Source: Elymus sibiricus
Lineage: Eukaryota > Streptophyta > Magnoliopsida > Poales > Poaceae
Assembly (NCBI GenBank): GCA_039707655.1
Contig: CM077676.1
Coordinates: 427,839,379 to 427,903,378, forward strand
Length of the DNA: 64,000 bases
Direction of reading: 5' to 3'
Part shown: positions 1 to 12,071 of the stretch, in pieces
Numbering within the stretch: position 1 is the stretch's first letter
Layout: every line of letters begins with the position of its first letter
Made by a program: the position numbers and the translations under genes
The notes under the pieces: generated by a model
What the model was told of the DNA's origin: nothing
What the model saw: the letters and a program-made list of their open reading frames with translations, nothing else
The model's database searches: none

Positions 1-235
1 TCCGCTGCTAGAAGTTATTCCGTCACTACGAGTTCTTCCGCTGCTAGCATAGAGCTATCTGAGCAGGCGTAGTATCATCGTGCCTTTGTAACCTTTGTGC
101 CTTCAGAACCCTTGTACCCTGATTAATAGTAATAAGAGCTGATTTGTTCTATACTAAGTAGTGCCGTATTCCAGAAGACTTGATCTCTGGGCTGGAATAC
201 GGGGTGTTCCGGTTTCTCTGAGCCGGGGTGCCACA
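1..235 (+). repeat. 3' end of the 5' LTR of the LARD-like element
   Basis: This stretch matches roughly 8843-9079 almost base for base, including the shared segment around 'GGAATACGGGGTGTTCCGG'. It ends in CCACA at 235, the same terminus as the 3' LTR at 9079. The rest of the LTR lies left of the window. Confidence 0.88.
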
Positions 236-240
236 ACGCT

Positions 241-253
241 TGGTATTAGAGCA
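241..253 (+). promoter_or_regulatory. Primer binding site (tRNA-Met type)
   Basis: TGGTATTAGAGCA lies 5 bases after the LTR end. It differs at one base from TGGTATCAGAGC, the usual initiator-tRNA-Met primer site of plant LTR elements, so minus-strand DNA synthesis would be primed here. Confidence 0.75.
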
Positions 254-1703
254 GGTATGGCTATAGGACGCCCTAGTCAGCCGAGCGTTAGAAACCGGTA
301 GTATAGAGTCTAGTCAGTTTGCTACATTTGGGTGCTGCATTTGTTTGCTGCATAGCATGCATATAGACTTATTATATTGTCGCTATCGATTGATCTTGTG
401 TGTGTAGGTGGCATCGGTTTTGATCCACTACCTGCACACTCCAGCTTTGCATGCCTGCTTTTCAGTGTTTGACGTCACCTCTGTCCCAGCGGAGTGATGC
501 CGAGGTACCAAGTGTTCTAGACACCACTTGCAGGTATCGCGTAAATATCTTTCCGCCAGCCACCTATCGCCTCGGTGGTAGACATGTTTCTACCCCGAAT
601 CTTGCCATCCACTTGTCACTTTGTCAACCCTTACTGGTCTTTGCTACCAGGAAAGGGCAATGCCAGCAGACCCTGCTTTCCACCGATATCCTACCTTGTC
701 ACCCCCTTTCCCTGGACGAGTACGGTTCCCTTCCGTCCACTTGATGATGATGTGGTCGTGACATCCGTGTTCCGCTACATGATCACCTAGTCCGTCCTCA
801 TCCCTAAGCCCGTCTAGCTGCAACCCATGTTAAGCCAGCTCTTGGTGTAGCTCTATTTACACCAACCCCTCCACACGCTGATCCACTTTCGTGCACACCG
901 CCACAGCATATTAGATCGTAGTATCGGAGATCTCGCGAGATTTGTGTGCTTAAGTAGGCAGGCATACTGTGGTGAATAGCAGTAAAATGTGATGTTGCTT
1001 GTATGTAACCTTGATGCCTGTTGTGTGGTTTTGTTCAGTCGTTCTTTTGCTTCTTTCTTTGGGCCTTCGGTGTTACCTTATTTCCCCTTATGAAAGTTGC
1101 TCATCAACAGCCACCAGACTCGAAGAATCAATGAGGATTTCAAATACTTGGATGCGCAACTAAACATTATGGAATTTTCAGCCGACTGCATTGTATTGGG
1201 AATATCTGGCTTGAATACAAATGATATTCTGGAATGACTATCAACATCAAGTATATATCAGCGTGCAACCATCACAGCAGTAATGATTAAACCAGCAGGA
1301 AGATGAGTTGTGTACAAGACCAACCTTATATTTCGAGCCAAAAGTATGGATCATATACGAAGTTTGGTTCTGCTATGAATAAAGATTTGAAACATGTTAT
1401 ACCGGAAGCAAGCAAGAATGTGCCATGTATCCAGTACTCAGCAAGAAGGATAGTCTGACAGTTCTTTTCATACAAGTAATCAACAGCAAGAATATCAAGG
1501 TATGTATATAATATATATGGTATTCAGTCCGCATATCACAGAGAAGCTTCTGGAGTAAGCAACCCAGCCTTCCTCCGCACGCTACCAGAGAAGCTTACGA
1601 CGCAAGGTTCCTCAGTCTTTTTCAGTAAGCTATTGCAGAAAGCTTCCCGCCTAAGGCACCGAATCTTTCCCAGTAAGCAACCAGGGGAAAAGCTCCTGAG
1701 ATA
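254..1703. other. Non-coding internal region of the LARD, first part
   Basis: No open frame here resembles gag, protease, reverse transcriptase or integrase. Cytosine-rich short motifs such as CAGTAAGC and CAGCAAGC recur from about 1550 onward and again after 3224, so the sequences on either side of the nested solo LTR belong together. Confidence 0.6.
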
Positions 1704-3223
1704 TGATGACCCACAAGTATAGGGGATCAATCGTAGTCCTTTCGATAAGTAAGAGTGTCGAACCCAACGAGGAGCAGAAGGAAATGACAAGCGGTTTTCA
1801 GCAAGGTATTTTCTGCAAGCACTGAAATTATCGGTAACGAGTAGTTTGATAACAAGATAATTTGTAACAAGTGACAGGTAGCAATAGTAACAAAGAGTGT
1901 AACAAGATGGCCCAATCCTTTTTGTAGCAAAGGACAAGCCGGAACAATCTCTTATAATAAGCAAAGCGTTCTCGAGGACACATGGGAATTTCATCTAGTC
2001 ACTTTCATCATGTTGGTTTGATTCGCGTTCGCTACTATGATAATTTGATATGTGGGTGGACCAGTGCTTGGGTGTTGTTCTTACTTGAACAAGCCTCCCA
2101 CTTATGATTACCCCCTCTCGCAAGCATCCGCAACTACGAAAGAAGAATTAAGATAACTCTAACCATAGCATTAAACATATGGATCCAAATCAGCCCCTTA
2201 CGGAATAGCGCATAAACTAGGGTTTAAGCTTCTGTCACTCTAGCAACCCGTCATCTAATTACTACTCCACAATGCATTCCCTTAGGCCCAAAGATGGTGA
2301 AGTGTCATGTAGTCGACGTTCACATGACACCACTAAGAGAATCAACAACATACATACCATCAAAATATCGAACGAATACCAAATTCACATGATTACTTAT
2401 GACAAGACTTCTCCCATGTCCTCAAGAACAAAAGTAACTACTCATAAATCATATTCATGTCCAAGATCTGAGGGGTGTTGAATAGCATATTAGATCTGAA
2501 CATATAATCTTCCACCAAATAAACCAACTAGCATCAACTACAAGATGTAATCAACACTACTAGCAACCCACAGGTACCAATCTGAGGTTTTGAGACAAAG
2601 ATTGAATACAAGAGATGAACTAGGGTTTGAGATGAGATGGTGCTGTTGAAGATGTTGATGAAGATTGGTCCTCCCACGATGAGAGGATCGTTGGTGATGT
2701 CGATGGCTCCGATTTCCCCCTCCCAGAGGGAAGTATCCCCGGCAGAATCGCTCCGCCGGAGAGCAAAAGTGCTCCTGCCCAATATCCACCTCGAGACGGT
2801 GGTGCACCGTCCCAAAAGTGTTCTCCTTATTTTTTCTAGGGAAAATGGGCTTATATACCAGAAAATGGGCACCGGAGGCTGGCCAGGGGCCCACAAGCCA
2901 CCAGGGCGCGCCTGGGGGGGGTGGCGCGCCCTGGTGCCTCGTGGGCACCTGGGTGGCCCCCTCTGGTACTTCTTTCTTCCAATATTTTTTATTTATTCCA
3001 AAATAATTCTTCGTGAAATTTCAGCTCATTTAGAGATGTGCAGAATAGGTATCTCTGACATAGCTTTTTCAGGTCCAGAATTCCAGCTGCCGACAATCTC
3101 CCTCCTTGTGTAAACCTTGCATATTAAGAGAGAAAAGGCATTAGAATTGCTCCATAAAGTATTTTATTGATTAAAAACACTATAAATAACAGTAGCAAAA
3201 CTTGATGCAAAATGGACGTATCA
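1704..3223 (-). mobile_element. Solo LTR of an Athila-type Gypsy element nested in the LARD
   Basis: Read on the minus strand the unit begins TGATACGTCCATTTTGC at 3223 and ends GTGGGTCATCA at 1704, giving TGAT...ATCA ends. It is about 1.52 kb. No primer site, internal region or second LTR adjoins it, so it is a solo LTR left by LTR-LTR recombination. The flanking pentamers are AGATA (1699-1703) and AGGTA (3224-3228), an imperfect target duplication. A TATATAA box lies at 2857-2851 (minus) with a strong hairpin just upstream. It resembles the abundant Sabrina/Fatima-like LTRs of Triticeae; the family name is from memory and not certain. Confidence 0.8.
2889..2946 (-). promoter_or_regulatory. 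GC-rich hairpin upstream of the TATA box in the solo LTR
   Basis: Left arm GCCCAC..CACCAGGGCGCGCC pairs with right arm GGCGCGCCCTGGTG..GTGGGC around a G-rich loop of about 10 bases. It ends 31 bases from the minus-strand TATATAA at 2857-2851. A hairpin stands at the same place in the Athila-type LTRs further right. Confidence 0.7.
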
Positions 3224-4943
3224 AGGTACGATACCCAGTCTGTTTCAGCAAGCTATCCCAGCAAAAGCTTCGAGTGTAAGATATCCAGCCTTCCTCAGCA
3301 AGATACTCTCGATAGCTTTCAACACAAGCTATCCAGTCTTCCTAAGTACGGCACCACAAACAGTTGACAACATTGGTACAAGTAATTACACACTAAGTTG
3401 GCAGTGCATCTCAAAAATCAGATCCGCAATAGTTGGGTCAAAAGCACGAGCTAGTCAGGACCCAAGTGTCTGCCTCGGGAATCAAATGCTCAGCGGCACA
3501 ACCTGCCATATATATTGTGAGCGAGGTCATGCAAGTCACCCATACGATGATGCAAGCACAGTGAGAATCCGACAACCACATGAGTTATGTAAGAGGATGA
3601 AAGCCAGTTATACACCTCAGTGTGATGCAAGAACCGACAAGCTATAACATAAGACCACATTGGGACAACAATCTTGGCAGTGGTTATCAAGGCCAGCTTC
3701 CTCACGTCCGACAAGGAGGTATCGTTAATCCTCGTCGCCAGCTTGTATGATTGCCGACAACAATGAGCTTTATACAAGTACATGTGAACCTGGTATATTT
3801 CCTATGACACGAGTAAGGATAAGGTATGAATGCCGAAATGTAGCACCTATGGTCACACGAAGAATTAAGAGTATATATGGCCAAGCCCTTTCAGCAAAAG
3901 ATTCAGAGAAAGAGAACTATAATGAAGGAGCAAGACTGGCAACACAGGCATGATAATTGTTACATGAACAACATGGTACGGATACCCAAGACAGTCTGAT
4001 TCCGTATCGATCACCATGAATATACACCCAAGGGGTATACTCTGTTTGTAAGGACCTCATATCAAGATAACTCGCTTGTCCAAATGTATATGCTCAGAAT
4101 TTTCAGTATCGAATATCCAAATCTGCCATGTCAGACCAAAGGCCAGCTCCGCAGTTTGACTCCAGCAACCATGTTAACGCATCGCATGGATTACTACCCA
4201 CATATGGATATACCGACAGAATGAGTAATCAGAATGCTGAACAATAAGCTCGGATCATGTGTCCTCACATATGGTACCCAGTGAAATGATAGCCTGTCAT
4301 GAACAAGATTCTTCCACCAGAGGCACCGACAGTCAAGTCTCTAGATGCTATTGCTATAAGGCCATACTCCTTTATACTGGTCACGACTGGCGACAGTCAA
4401 ATCTTTGGTACGGATTTGATACTCGAGACAGCGAAGTCAGCCAAGATGCTTCAGAACTCCCTACAAGTAGTCAGATTCTGCCAAGACAAGGGTTATGATT
4501 CCCACTATGGTTTTGAACCCGAAGGACATTCATCTACTTGAGTAACCCGATGCAAGGAGTAAATGTTTTGTGTCCACCGAAGAAATTTGCTCACAACTCC
4601 ATTGATACTATCGGTGCTGGATAGAAGAATGTCACGTCAATGAGGAAATCACTCCCGGACTTATGGAAAGATGACAAATTCCAGTCATGATAATATCAGA
4701 TAAGCCAACAGACATAAAAGAATGGGAGTCAGAGTAAGGATGAACATATGAGGACACCTGTTAGAATGTTGGGTACGGTGAAGTAAACCACCCCAGAGCA
4801 AGGCAGTCAGTCATATGAAATTCAGAGGGAACATCAAGGAAAAGGATACCCGAGTTGGAAATGATTTCCTTAAGTCAGAATATTCATACTTGTTCCCTGA
4901 GCAACAAAATCTCGAGGATGAGATTTTTGTAAGGGGGTAGGTT
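3224..4943. other. Non-coding internal region of the LARD, second part, ending in the polypurine tract
   Basis: No coding frame is recognisable. The last bases (AAGGGGGTAGGTT, 4931-4943) are a plausible polypurine tract directly before the 3' LTR. Confidence 0.6.
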
Positions 4944-7900
4944 TGTGACAGCCCGATTTTTGGCCCTTTGTTTTTCTTTTGGATTTCTTTGGACTTTTAT
5001 TTGGAATTTCTTTTCTGTGGCTCTGTGGTCTTGAAACCTGGGAGGATCATCTCTTCTTCCTCTCCCAATTGGCTTGCCACTCTCAAATCCATCCCAAGAC
5101 CATGTCATTTCCATCTTAGCCCACCCCTAATCTTTATTTCTTGGGAATATTCCTTTTTCTATTAAAGGAATAACCCTGTTTGCCCTATGTTGTGAAGCAA
5201 CCTAAATTTCTGTCTTTCCCAAAATTCCCACAAAATTCTCAAAATTCCTTTGGACCGTATGGACCTTGGATATGTAAAAATATTCAAGATTCCATGCTCC
5301 TGGTGAGCACACCATCCAATCTTTGTTTCTGGTCACAATTTCATTTTGTGAAGTAACTATATTCTATATTGCTTCATAAAATCTGAAATTAATATAGGAC
5401 CCAAATATCACTATATCCTTTGAGCATGCCAAAATTCACATCATTTTGCCAAGCCATTTTCTCCACAAAATCCCCCCAAGTTTCTGTCCAGTAGAAAGCA
5501 TTGTGAAGGTAGTACCATTTTTATTTATCCAAATGGTATGAAATTTTTACAGTGTCTTCATATGCCCAAATAATCATCCTCCACCAAATTTCAGCTCAAT
5601 CCGATCATCCTTGTGAGTGCAACTTCAAGATCTAGTTTCTGGACCAAATATGTAGCTGTGAAGCAACTATGACAAATATTGGTCCAAATCCTTTCATATT
5701 TCACAGGACTGTAGTCCTTCCTACCCTAAACTCCTGTGACATCTTTCTTAGCCCTTTAGTCAAGTCATTTGACCACAACGTCATGACCAAGTTTGCTACA
5801 ACAAACTTTAGATGATCCCTCTCATCAGCACACAGTGGATTTCTTTGAACCATCACTTCAGAGGGGTCCCATTTGGGATGGACTACACGCTAGACACCTT
5901 TTGCCAGGCATACGTGCCCTTCTCTCGCCAATGCACGTGGTGACCATGCGGGCTGGCATGCGTTTGGCGCGCTCTGAGCGTCGGCTAGCTCCGGGCACTG
6001 CCCTCCCAGCCGTTCCCGCGCGTCCCACCTTGTCCACAGCGTCGCCCGCACTCCCCTGCGTCCACACGTACCCTGGCACCCTCCTCCTTCTCCCTCCTCA
6101 CGCCACGGTGGCTCTGCCCGCGCTCTGTCTGCCACCCCCACCACTATGGCCGGCGGCCACGCCGCCCCGAGCCTTCTGGAGCACGCCCGAGCCTCTCTGC
6201 TCCTCCGTGAACCCTCTGGACGCGTCGCCCCTGCCCCTCCGCGTGTCCCCGAGCTCCGGCGCGTGGCACACATGTCGCCGCAGCCACGGTTTCGCCCCGG
6301 CTATAAATAGCCAGCTCAAGCTCGCAATTGCATCCCAGCCTCCTCTCTACTCTCCTAGTACCCCTCCCGACCTCCCTATTGAGCTCAAGGAGCTCCCATT
6401 CCTCCCCACGGCCGCCATGGTCATCTTCGGTCTCTGCTCAAATTCAAGCTACCCAAGCTTTCCCCCTCCCTCTAACCATCACCAATGATCTCCTCTAGAC
6501 GCGGCGAGCCCTCCCATACCCTCGTCTCCTCCCAGGAGTGCCCGTGGGCACGGCTGCAAAACCAGCCGACGGCCTCCCTGCGGTCACCCAAGCCGTCGTT
6601 GCCCCGGCCTTCCCGATGTTCTGGTACCCCCGGGATGGGTGCGGCTTGGTCTCCCGATCATGCCGGTACGCCGAGCACTGCGGGGGACGGCCGGAGTGGC
6701 CGGCAACTGTCGCCGGAGTCCACCCCTGCCTCGGCCAGACGCGGGCGCGAGGTAGAAGAAGACGACGACCGTGCCCAGCCTGCCCATGGGCCCGACGGCC
6801 CCACCTGTCTGCCAGACAACAGCATTAACCCCGGGCCCACGCGATTTCAAGTGGAGGCGTATTCTATGAAATACGTCTTCGTCTTCGGAAAACGTACTCC
6901 AGTCCTTCTTCGGCAGGGATTACGTTTCCTCCACTGGAAAGCGTATTTTCCCGAAATACGCCTTCTGTTTCAGCCCAACCACCGAAACCACTAAGTTGCG
7001 GGTGTTCACTAGTTAGCGGCTGAAATGGACAGTTTTTATTCATTTCACTACTTAACGAACGAACGGCCACAACTTTTTAACCGTGACTCCGATTCAGGTG
7101 ATTCCAAAGACCACGTTCTCTGTTCGTCGAGCCCGTTCCGATGGTAACATTTTCACCATGTTGTAACATTCTAAAAATGACCATTTTGTCCTTGCCCTTA
7201 AACAGCCCCCTTCGAGAGGGAAATGTTTCCGGCAAATCTTTCCGCAAGCTCATCGCACTTCTCCCCGGTGAATCCTTCATCCCCAGGCAAGCCACAACAG
7301 CCACTTGCATGATGGTGTTGCAGTAGCCATGGTTAATACTTGAATATTTAAATAATTGCTTGCTCGTGTAATGATTTTGTTAATGCTTCGAATATGCTCA
7401 TGAATCCATGTCCATGCTTATGCTATGTTCTTGTGCATATATGATTCTTCTCCATTATTAGTGTTATTGTTATTATTATCATGCTTTATTCTTGTAATCA
7501 TTTTCGATGCTAGTCTCACATGAGTAGTTACAGTTTGATATGAAACTACTTGTGATATTCATGATCATCGTTATGCTATACTCATTTGCATCCCATAGAA
7601 TGAATGATTTATCGTTGTTGATGTTATGTTGTTAAATGGTTATGTTACCCATCCATGCTATTGTTGATATCATGCTCATATGCATTGTTATTTCAGTATG
7701 TTATTTTATTATGACTCAGCTCCTGACCATTCAAGTTGAACCTGACATTAATCGAACTTGAACAAATCTATTGGCTGAGTCATGGTGCCACCGAATCGAG
7801 CTCACCAGTGCAACCACACTTGCCTGGATGGGGAGGCCCTAATTCGGTCAATTGTCATGCCTCTCGCCGGTGCCTCCAACTAGGGAAGGTTTTGTGCGCG

Positions 7901-9079
7901 CGCTACCCTGATCAGATAGGCGGCCATAATCTTGTGTGCCCGAGTTTTACGGTACCGATGTCCCCGTTTGGGAGGACTTTGTTTTGTTTGGCCACGACGG
8001 TGGCAGCCACGAGGTGGCAGGATGTCACGAGTTGACATCGGGGCCACCCATGACATATCCTAAAGGGGAGTTTGTTGGAGTGGCCGGGAGAGTGTCATGC
8101 AATAGATTGGTTTTTGTCGGAATGTCGTTGGTCCACCCGAATGGAAGCACGAGGCCATGAGTTCCGTGGTGTGGGTACAGTGTACTAACCTCTGCAGAGT
8201 GTATAATCTATCGATAGCCACGTCCTCGGTCATGGACACAGTTCATAGCAGGTCACACTATGGGTCAACAGTAATATTAACCTGAATAATAAACAACCCC
8301 GGTTCCATGAGGAAAGAAGTTGGTTGATCTTTATGTGGTCATGCGATGATCACAGGTAGAGATCAAGCTCCGTGTGCTCATGTGATGATCACGATCGTAT
8401 AGTTGATACCGAGCTTGGTTGATCCTGAGGCGATCGTGTGATGTTCACGACGGTAAGTTTGATGCATATGCGGGTTACGAGATAACCTCCGAGAAGAGTA
8501 AGTTGGTCCAAGGGACCTTAAACATCGCCCCCCCTCTCATGCTAGTTCCAGTATCACCATGTTCATATCATGATTAACATGTACATGCCATGTTCACTCT
8601 CATGTTGTTCTAGTAGCATCATGTTCATCATTGACAATTAACCTGTAATTGCCATGCTATTATTTGTCTTGATTGCTTTGGTTGCTGTGAGCTTGCGAGT
8701 ACATTCAAAGTACTCAACTGGTGTGTCATGCCAGATTGCAGGTGATGCCGTGGTTGATTGCTTGTCAAGGATCCCAAGTTTGCGCTCTAGGACGTGTCCC
8801 AGCCAGAGTCCCTGCGGAGTGGAGTCCAAAACCGTTGTCGCTGTTCCGGTGCTAGAAGTTATTCCGTCACTACGAGTTCTTCCGCTGCTAGCATAGAGCT
8901 ATGCGAGCAGGCGTAGTATTGCCGTGCCTTTGTAACCTTTGTGCCTTCAGAACCCTTGTACCCCGATTAATTGTAATAAGAGCTGATTTGTTCTGTACTA
9001 AGCAGTGTCGTATTCCAGAAGACTTGATCTCTGGGCTGGAATACGGGGTGTTCCGGTTTCTCTGAGACGGGGTGCCACA
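4944..9079 (+). repeat. 3' LTR of the LARD-like element (about 4.1 kb)
   Basis: It begins TGTGACAGCCCG right after the polypurine tract and ends GGTGCCACA. A GC-rich block at about 5880-6850 contains the promoter. The open frames there (for example 5793-6488) are compositional and match no retroelement protein. About 8330-8460 contains three diverged copies of a roughly 60-base unit centred on GATGATCAC. The target duplication would start with TATAG (9080-9084), but the partner is outside the window. Confidence 0.82.
6302..6309 (+). promoter_or_regulatory. TATA box of the LARD LTR
   Basis: TATAAATA lies in the GC-rich block of the LTR, followed by a pyrimidine-rich stretch suited to a start site near 6330-6340. 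This is the likely start of the R region. Confidence 0.6.
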
Positions 9080-9694
9080 TATAGTGATGCGAATTGGATC
9101 TCTGATGCTGATGAGATGAAGGCCACAACTGGGTATATGTTTACTCTTAAAGGTGGTGCTGTTTCCTAGAAGACTTGCAAGCAAACGATCTTAACGAGAT
9201 CGACAATGGAAGCATAATTAACAGCATTAGACACATCTGGTGTCGAAGCAAAATGGCTTCGAGATCTTTTGATGGACTTGCCAGTGGTTGAGAAGCCGGT
9301 TCCGGCCATCCTTATGAACTGCGACAATCAAACAGTTATTGTCAAGGTGAAGAGTTCAAAGGACAACATAAAGTCCAACAAACACATAAGAATGAGATTG
9401 AAAGCTATCAAAAAATTAAGAAACTCCGGAGTGATAGCGTTGGATTATATGATCCCTTTACCAAAGGGCTATCACGTGTTGTGATAGATAGTGCATCGAG
9501 GAGATGGGTATGAGACCCACATGAGTTACCATGGCAGTAACCCAACCTATGTGATCGGAGATCCCGTGAAGTAGGACCTGGGAAAACAAGCCAGTGGTGA
9601 ACTGAGGAGAGTAACTTTACTAACCAACACCGTTGGAGATGCAATACTCTCAGAAACTGTATGGTAGGTTGACTACTGTCCTAACGTGCCGGTC
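9080..9694 (+). pseudogene. Copia pol 3' fragment (RNase H end) and 3' untranslated stretch
   Basis: From the first base after the LARD this encodes the RNase H end of a Copia polyprotein: [12 protein letters not shown], then [15 protein letters not shown] and [17 protein letters not shown]. The same protein is on the minus strand at 10691-11227. This copy is dead: in-frame TAG after 'AVS' near 9164, a TAA at the position of an expected Glu near 9217, and a small deletion near 9446 that removes the QTAKNLAD segment present in the other copy. It continues past the pol end into sequence matching the other copy's 3' untranslated region and stops matching around 9685-9694. The LARD inserted into this Copia, so its 5' part is left of the window. 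Confidence 0.85.
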
Positions 9695-9912
9695 ACGACG
9701 CGCCGTGGGTTGTGGGATTGAGCTGAGCCGAGGTCACACCTATGCGCTTATTTTTGCCGGTCAGGAACGAAGAGTCTAAGAAACATCTACGGACATAGCT
9801 AGTACAGCTAAGACAGAAATTTCTATGGACTCTCCGTTCCTGGCCGGCAAAAATAAGCGCATAGGTGTGAGCTCGGCTCAGCTCAATCCCGCAACCCGCG
9901 GCGCGTCGTGAT
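9693..9912. repeat. Inverted repeat with 84-base arms at a Copia-Copia junction
   Basis: Arm 9693-9776 (TCACGACGCGCCG...GAAGAGTC) is the imperfect reverse complement of 9829-9912 (GACTCTCCGTTCC...GTCGTGA), separated by a 52-base spacer. The mismatches are few and scattered. The right arm continues into the LTR of the minus-strand Copia, the left arm into the end of the plus-strand Copia. I read it as a fold-back rearrangement product, not a separate MITE, because no terminal duplication is visible. Confidence 0.75.
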
Positions 9913-10146
9913 GAGGCGTGGCGTGGCGAGGCGGGCGGCGGAGGAGGAGCGCACGGGAACCACTTCTTTTCTCAAGCTCCAATAGCATGTGGAAGAGAAT
10001 CCCTTACAAGGAGGTCCAACTCCTTCTCCACTAGCGGTATGGGACTAAACTTCCCACCACACCTAGTACCATATAATCCCACATGGGCCCTTGTAGATTT
10101 TCTGAAATTGGTAGATGGGCCCAAGGCCCACCCCTATATTTCAACA
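9913..10146 (-). repeat. Partial 3' LTR of the minus-strand Copia
   Basis: Starts TGTTGAAATATA at 10146 (minus), directly after the purine-rich tract, as expected for a Copia 3' LTR. It continues into the inverted repeat at 9693-9912. No matching TATTTCAACA terminus was found, so it is truncated. Confidence 0.6.
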
Positions 10147-10690
10147 ATCGCCCACCAGATCTCAAGGGCCCATTTTGTCCTTTCTTCCAAACACTGTTTT
10201 GATATACCAGTATTTCAGTGAAGACCGGTTAAGGTTGAACTTCACCTAGAGCAAGTAGCTACACTCCTTCACAACTGAACAATGGACTATGCCTTCAATT
10301 GTTAGTTTGGCGTAAAGAAGTTTCACCACATGTCTTACTAGTACTAGACTGCCGAAGGCTGACCCCTCGGGTGGAGCTTATTAGTCACACTCCTGGCCTA
10401 TTCATGAGCTTGCTAGAGATCATCACAATCTCATAGATTGTGACCAGCAATCGGGCTCATATAGGTGTGTTCCTCCAAAGATCGCTGTGTAGGGCAGCAT
10501 CTTGCTTATATATATTATCCTTGGAACACATTAAGATAGTAGTCAACCTACCATACAGTTTTCGAGAGTATTGCTTCTCTAACGGAGTGGGTTAGTAAAG
10601 TTACTCTCCTCAGTTCACCACTGGCTTGTTTTCCCAGGTCCTACTTCACGGGATCTCAGATCACATAGGTTGGGTTACTACCATGGCAAC

Positions 10691-11816
10691 TCATGTGGGT
10701 CTCATACCCATCTCCCTCGATGCACTATCTATCACAACACGTGATAGCCCTTTGGTAAAGGGATCTGCCAGATTCTTAGCCGTTTGGATATAATCCAACG
10801 CTATCACTCTGGAGTTTCTTAATTTTCTGACAGCTTTCAATCTCATTCTTATGTGTTTGTTGGACTTCATGTTGTCCTTTGAACTCTTCACCTTGACAAT
10901 AACTGTTTGATTGTCACAGTTCACAAGGATGGCTGGAACCGGCTTCTCAACCACTGGCAAGTCCATCAAAAGATCTCGAAGCCATTCTGCTTCGACACCA
11001 GATGTGTCTAATGCTGTTAATTCTGCTTCCATTGTCGATCTCGTTAAGATCGCTTGCTTGCAAGACTTCCAGGAAACAACACCACCTCCAAGAGTAAACA
11101 TATACCCAGTTGTGGCCTTCATGTCATCAGCATCAGAGATCCAATTCGCATCACTATACCCTTCAAGTACCGATGGGTATCCGGTATAGTGAAGTCCATA
11201 GTTCATAGTACCTTTCAGATAGTGCATAACTCTTTAAATAGCATGCCAATGTACATCACCCGGTTTGGAAACAAACCGGCTCAGTTTGCTCACAACAAAC
11301 GCGATGTCAGGCCTTGTTGCGCTTGCTAGATACATGAGTGAACCAATAATTTGAGAGTATCTCAATTGATCTTTAGCTATGCCTTTGAACTTTCGAATCA
11401 ACACACTAGGATCATATGGTGTTTGAGATGGTTTGCACTCCGAATATCCAAAACGACTCAACACCTTCTCAACATAATGGGATTGCAGAAGCGTAATCCC
11501 ACCCTCATCATCTCTCAGTAGCTTCATGTTCAATATAACATCAGCCACACCAAGATCCTTCATCTCAAAGTTCTGAGATAAAAAGGACTTAACCTCCTCA
11601 ATCACTTTGAGGCTGGTTCCAAATATCAGTATGTCATCAACATACAAGCACAATATAACTCCTTTGCCCCCACCATAGCGATAGTATACACATGTGTCAG
11701 CTTCATTAACAACGAAGCCAACAGATGTCAAAGTTGTATTAAATTTCTCATGCCACTGCTTAGGTGCTTGTCTCATGCCATATAGAGATTTCAACAACTT
11801 ACACACCTTTCCCGGT
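10691..11816 (-). pseudogene. Copia pol fragment: reverse transcriptase and RNase H
   Basis: Minus-strand frame starting inside the RVT_2 reverse transcriptase (VCKLLKSLYGM, QAPKQWHEKF), with the catalytic YVDD in LCLYVDDILIFG, then FEMKDLG and RYSQIIGSLMYLASATRPD. The RNase H part has [13 protein letters not shown] and [11 protein letters not shown] and ends [10 protein letters not shown] at 10691. A TAA at 11236-11234 breaks the frame between RT and RNase H, at [12 protein letters not shown]. No integrase or gag remains. Full Copia polyproteins are about 1300-1500 residues; about 370 are left here. Confidence 0.9.
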
Positions 11817-12071
11817 TATGCCCTTTTCTGCGGATGGTGTACAAGTGGGAAGATGCCATGCCTAGTGTGCATGCAGGCTCTACGTTTAATTTGGCTGAAG
11901 AAGGGTGGCAAGTATGTCGCATTTGACCTGCGTTGACAGTTCCTCCCTCCAGACCATCCAGACAGGGAATACAAGAAGAACTTCACGAAAGGCTGGGTTG
12001 TCCATGAAGTAAACGAGATTCCAACATTTTCGGTGGCAGATGTTCTTGATCAGCTAAAAGCTCTCAAGCCT

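Larger units (their letters stand above)
1..9079 (+). mobile_element. LARD-like non-autonomous LTR retrotransposon (5' end outside window)
   Basis: Bases 1-235 repeat the end of a sequence that recurs complete at 4944-9079, so these are the 3' part of the 5' LTR and the whole 3' LTR. The LTR starts TGTGACAGCCCG and ends CGGGGTGCCACA, giving TGTGACA/TGCCACA inverted ends. A tRNA-Met-type primer site follows the first LTR at 241, and a G-rich polypurine run (4931-4943) precedes the second. The internal region (236-4943) is about 3.2 kb without its nested solo LTR and has no gag or pol. LTRs above 4 kb around a short non-coding core match the large retrotransposon derivative (LARD) architecture known from barley and wheat. 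It lies inside a Copia element whose RNase H sequence resumes at 9080. The exact family name is uncertain. Confidence 0.8.
9693..11816 (-). mobile_element. Truncated Copia element (RT-RNase H, 3' UTR and partial 3' LTR)
   Basis: Read on the minus strand: reverse transcriptase, RNase H, an untranslated stretch (10690-10147), a purine-rich GGTGGGCGAT and then an LTR start TGTTGAAATATAGGGG at 10146. The LTR has no recognisable end and runs into the fold-back. The 5' two thirds (gag, protease, integrase, 5' LTR) are absent because the sequence changes to CACTA transposase near 11807-11817. It is the same family as the + strand fragment at 9080-9694. Confidence 0.8.

Noticed and set aside
5793..6488. 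231-codon ORF in the LARD LTR
   Set aside because: High-GC, Pro/Ala/Leu-rich composition with open frames on both strands. It spans the TATA box, with no domain or splice logic, so it is best read as a compositional ORF.
9693..9912. Fold-back as an independent MITE or microRNA precursor
   Set aside because: No target duplication, and the arms extend into LTR and pol flanks of two Copia pieces, which fits a rearrangement better. A role as a small-RNA source was not excluded.
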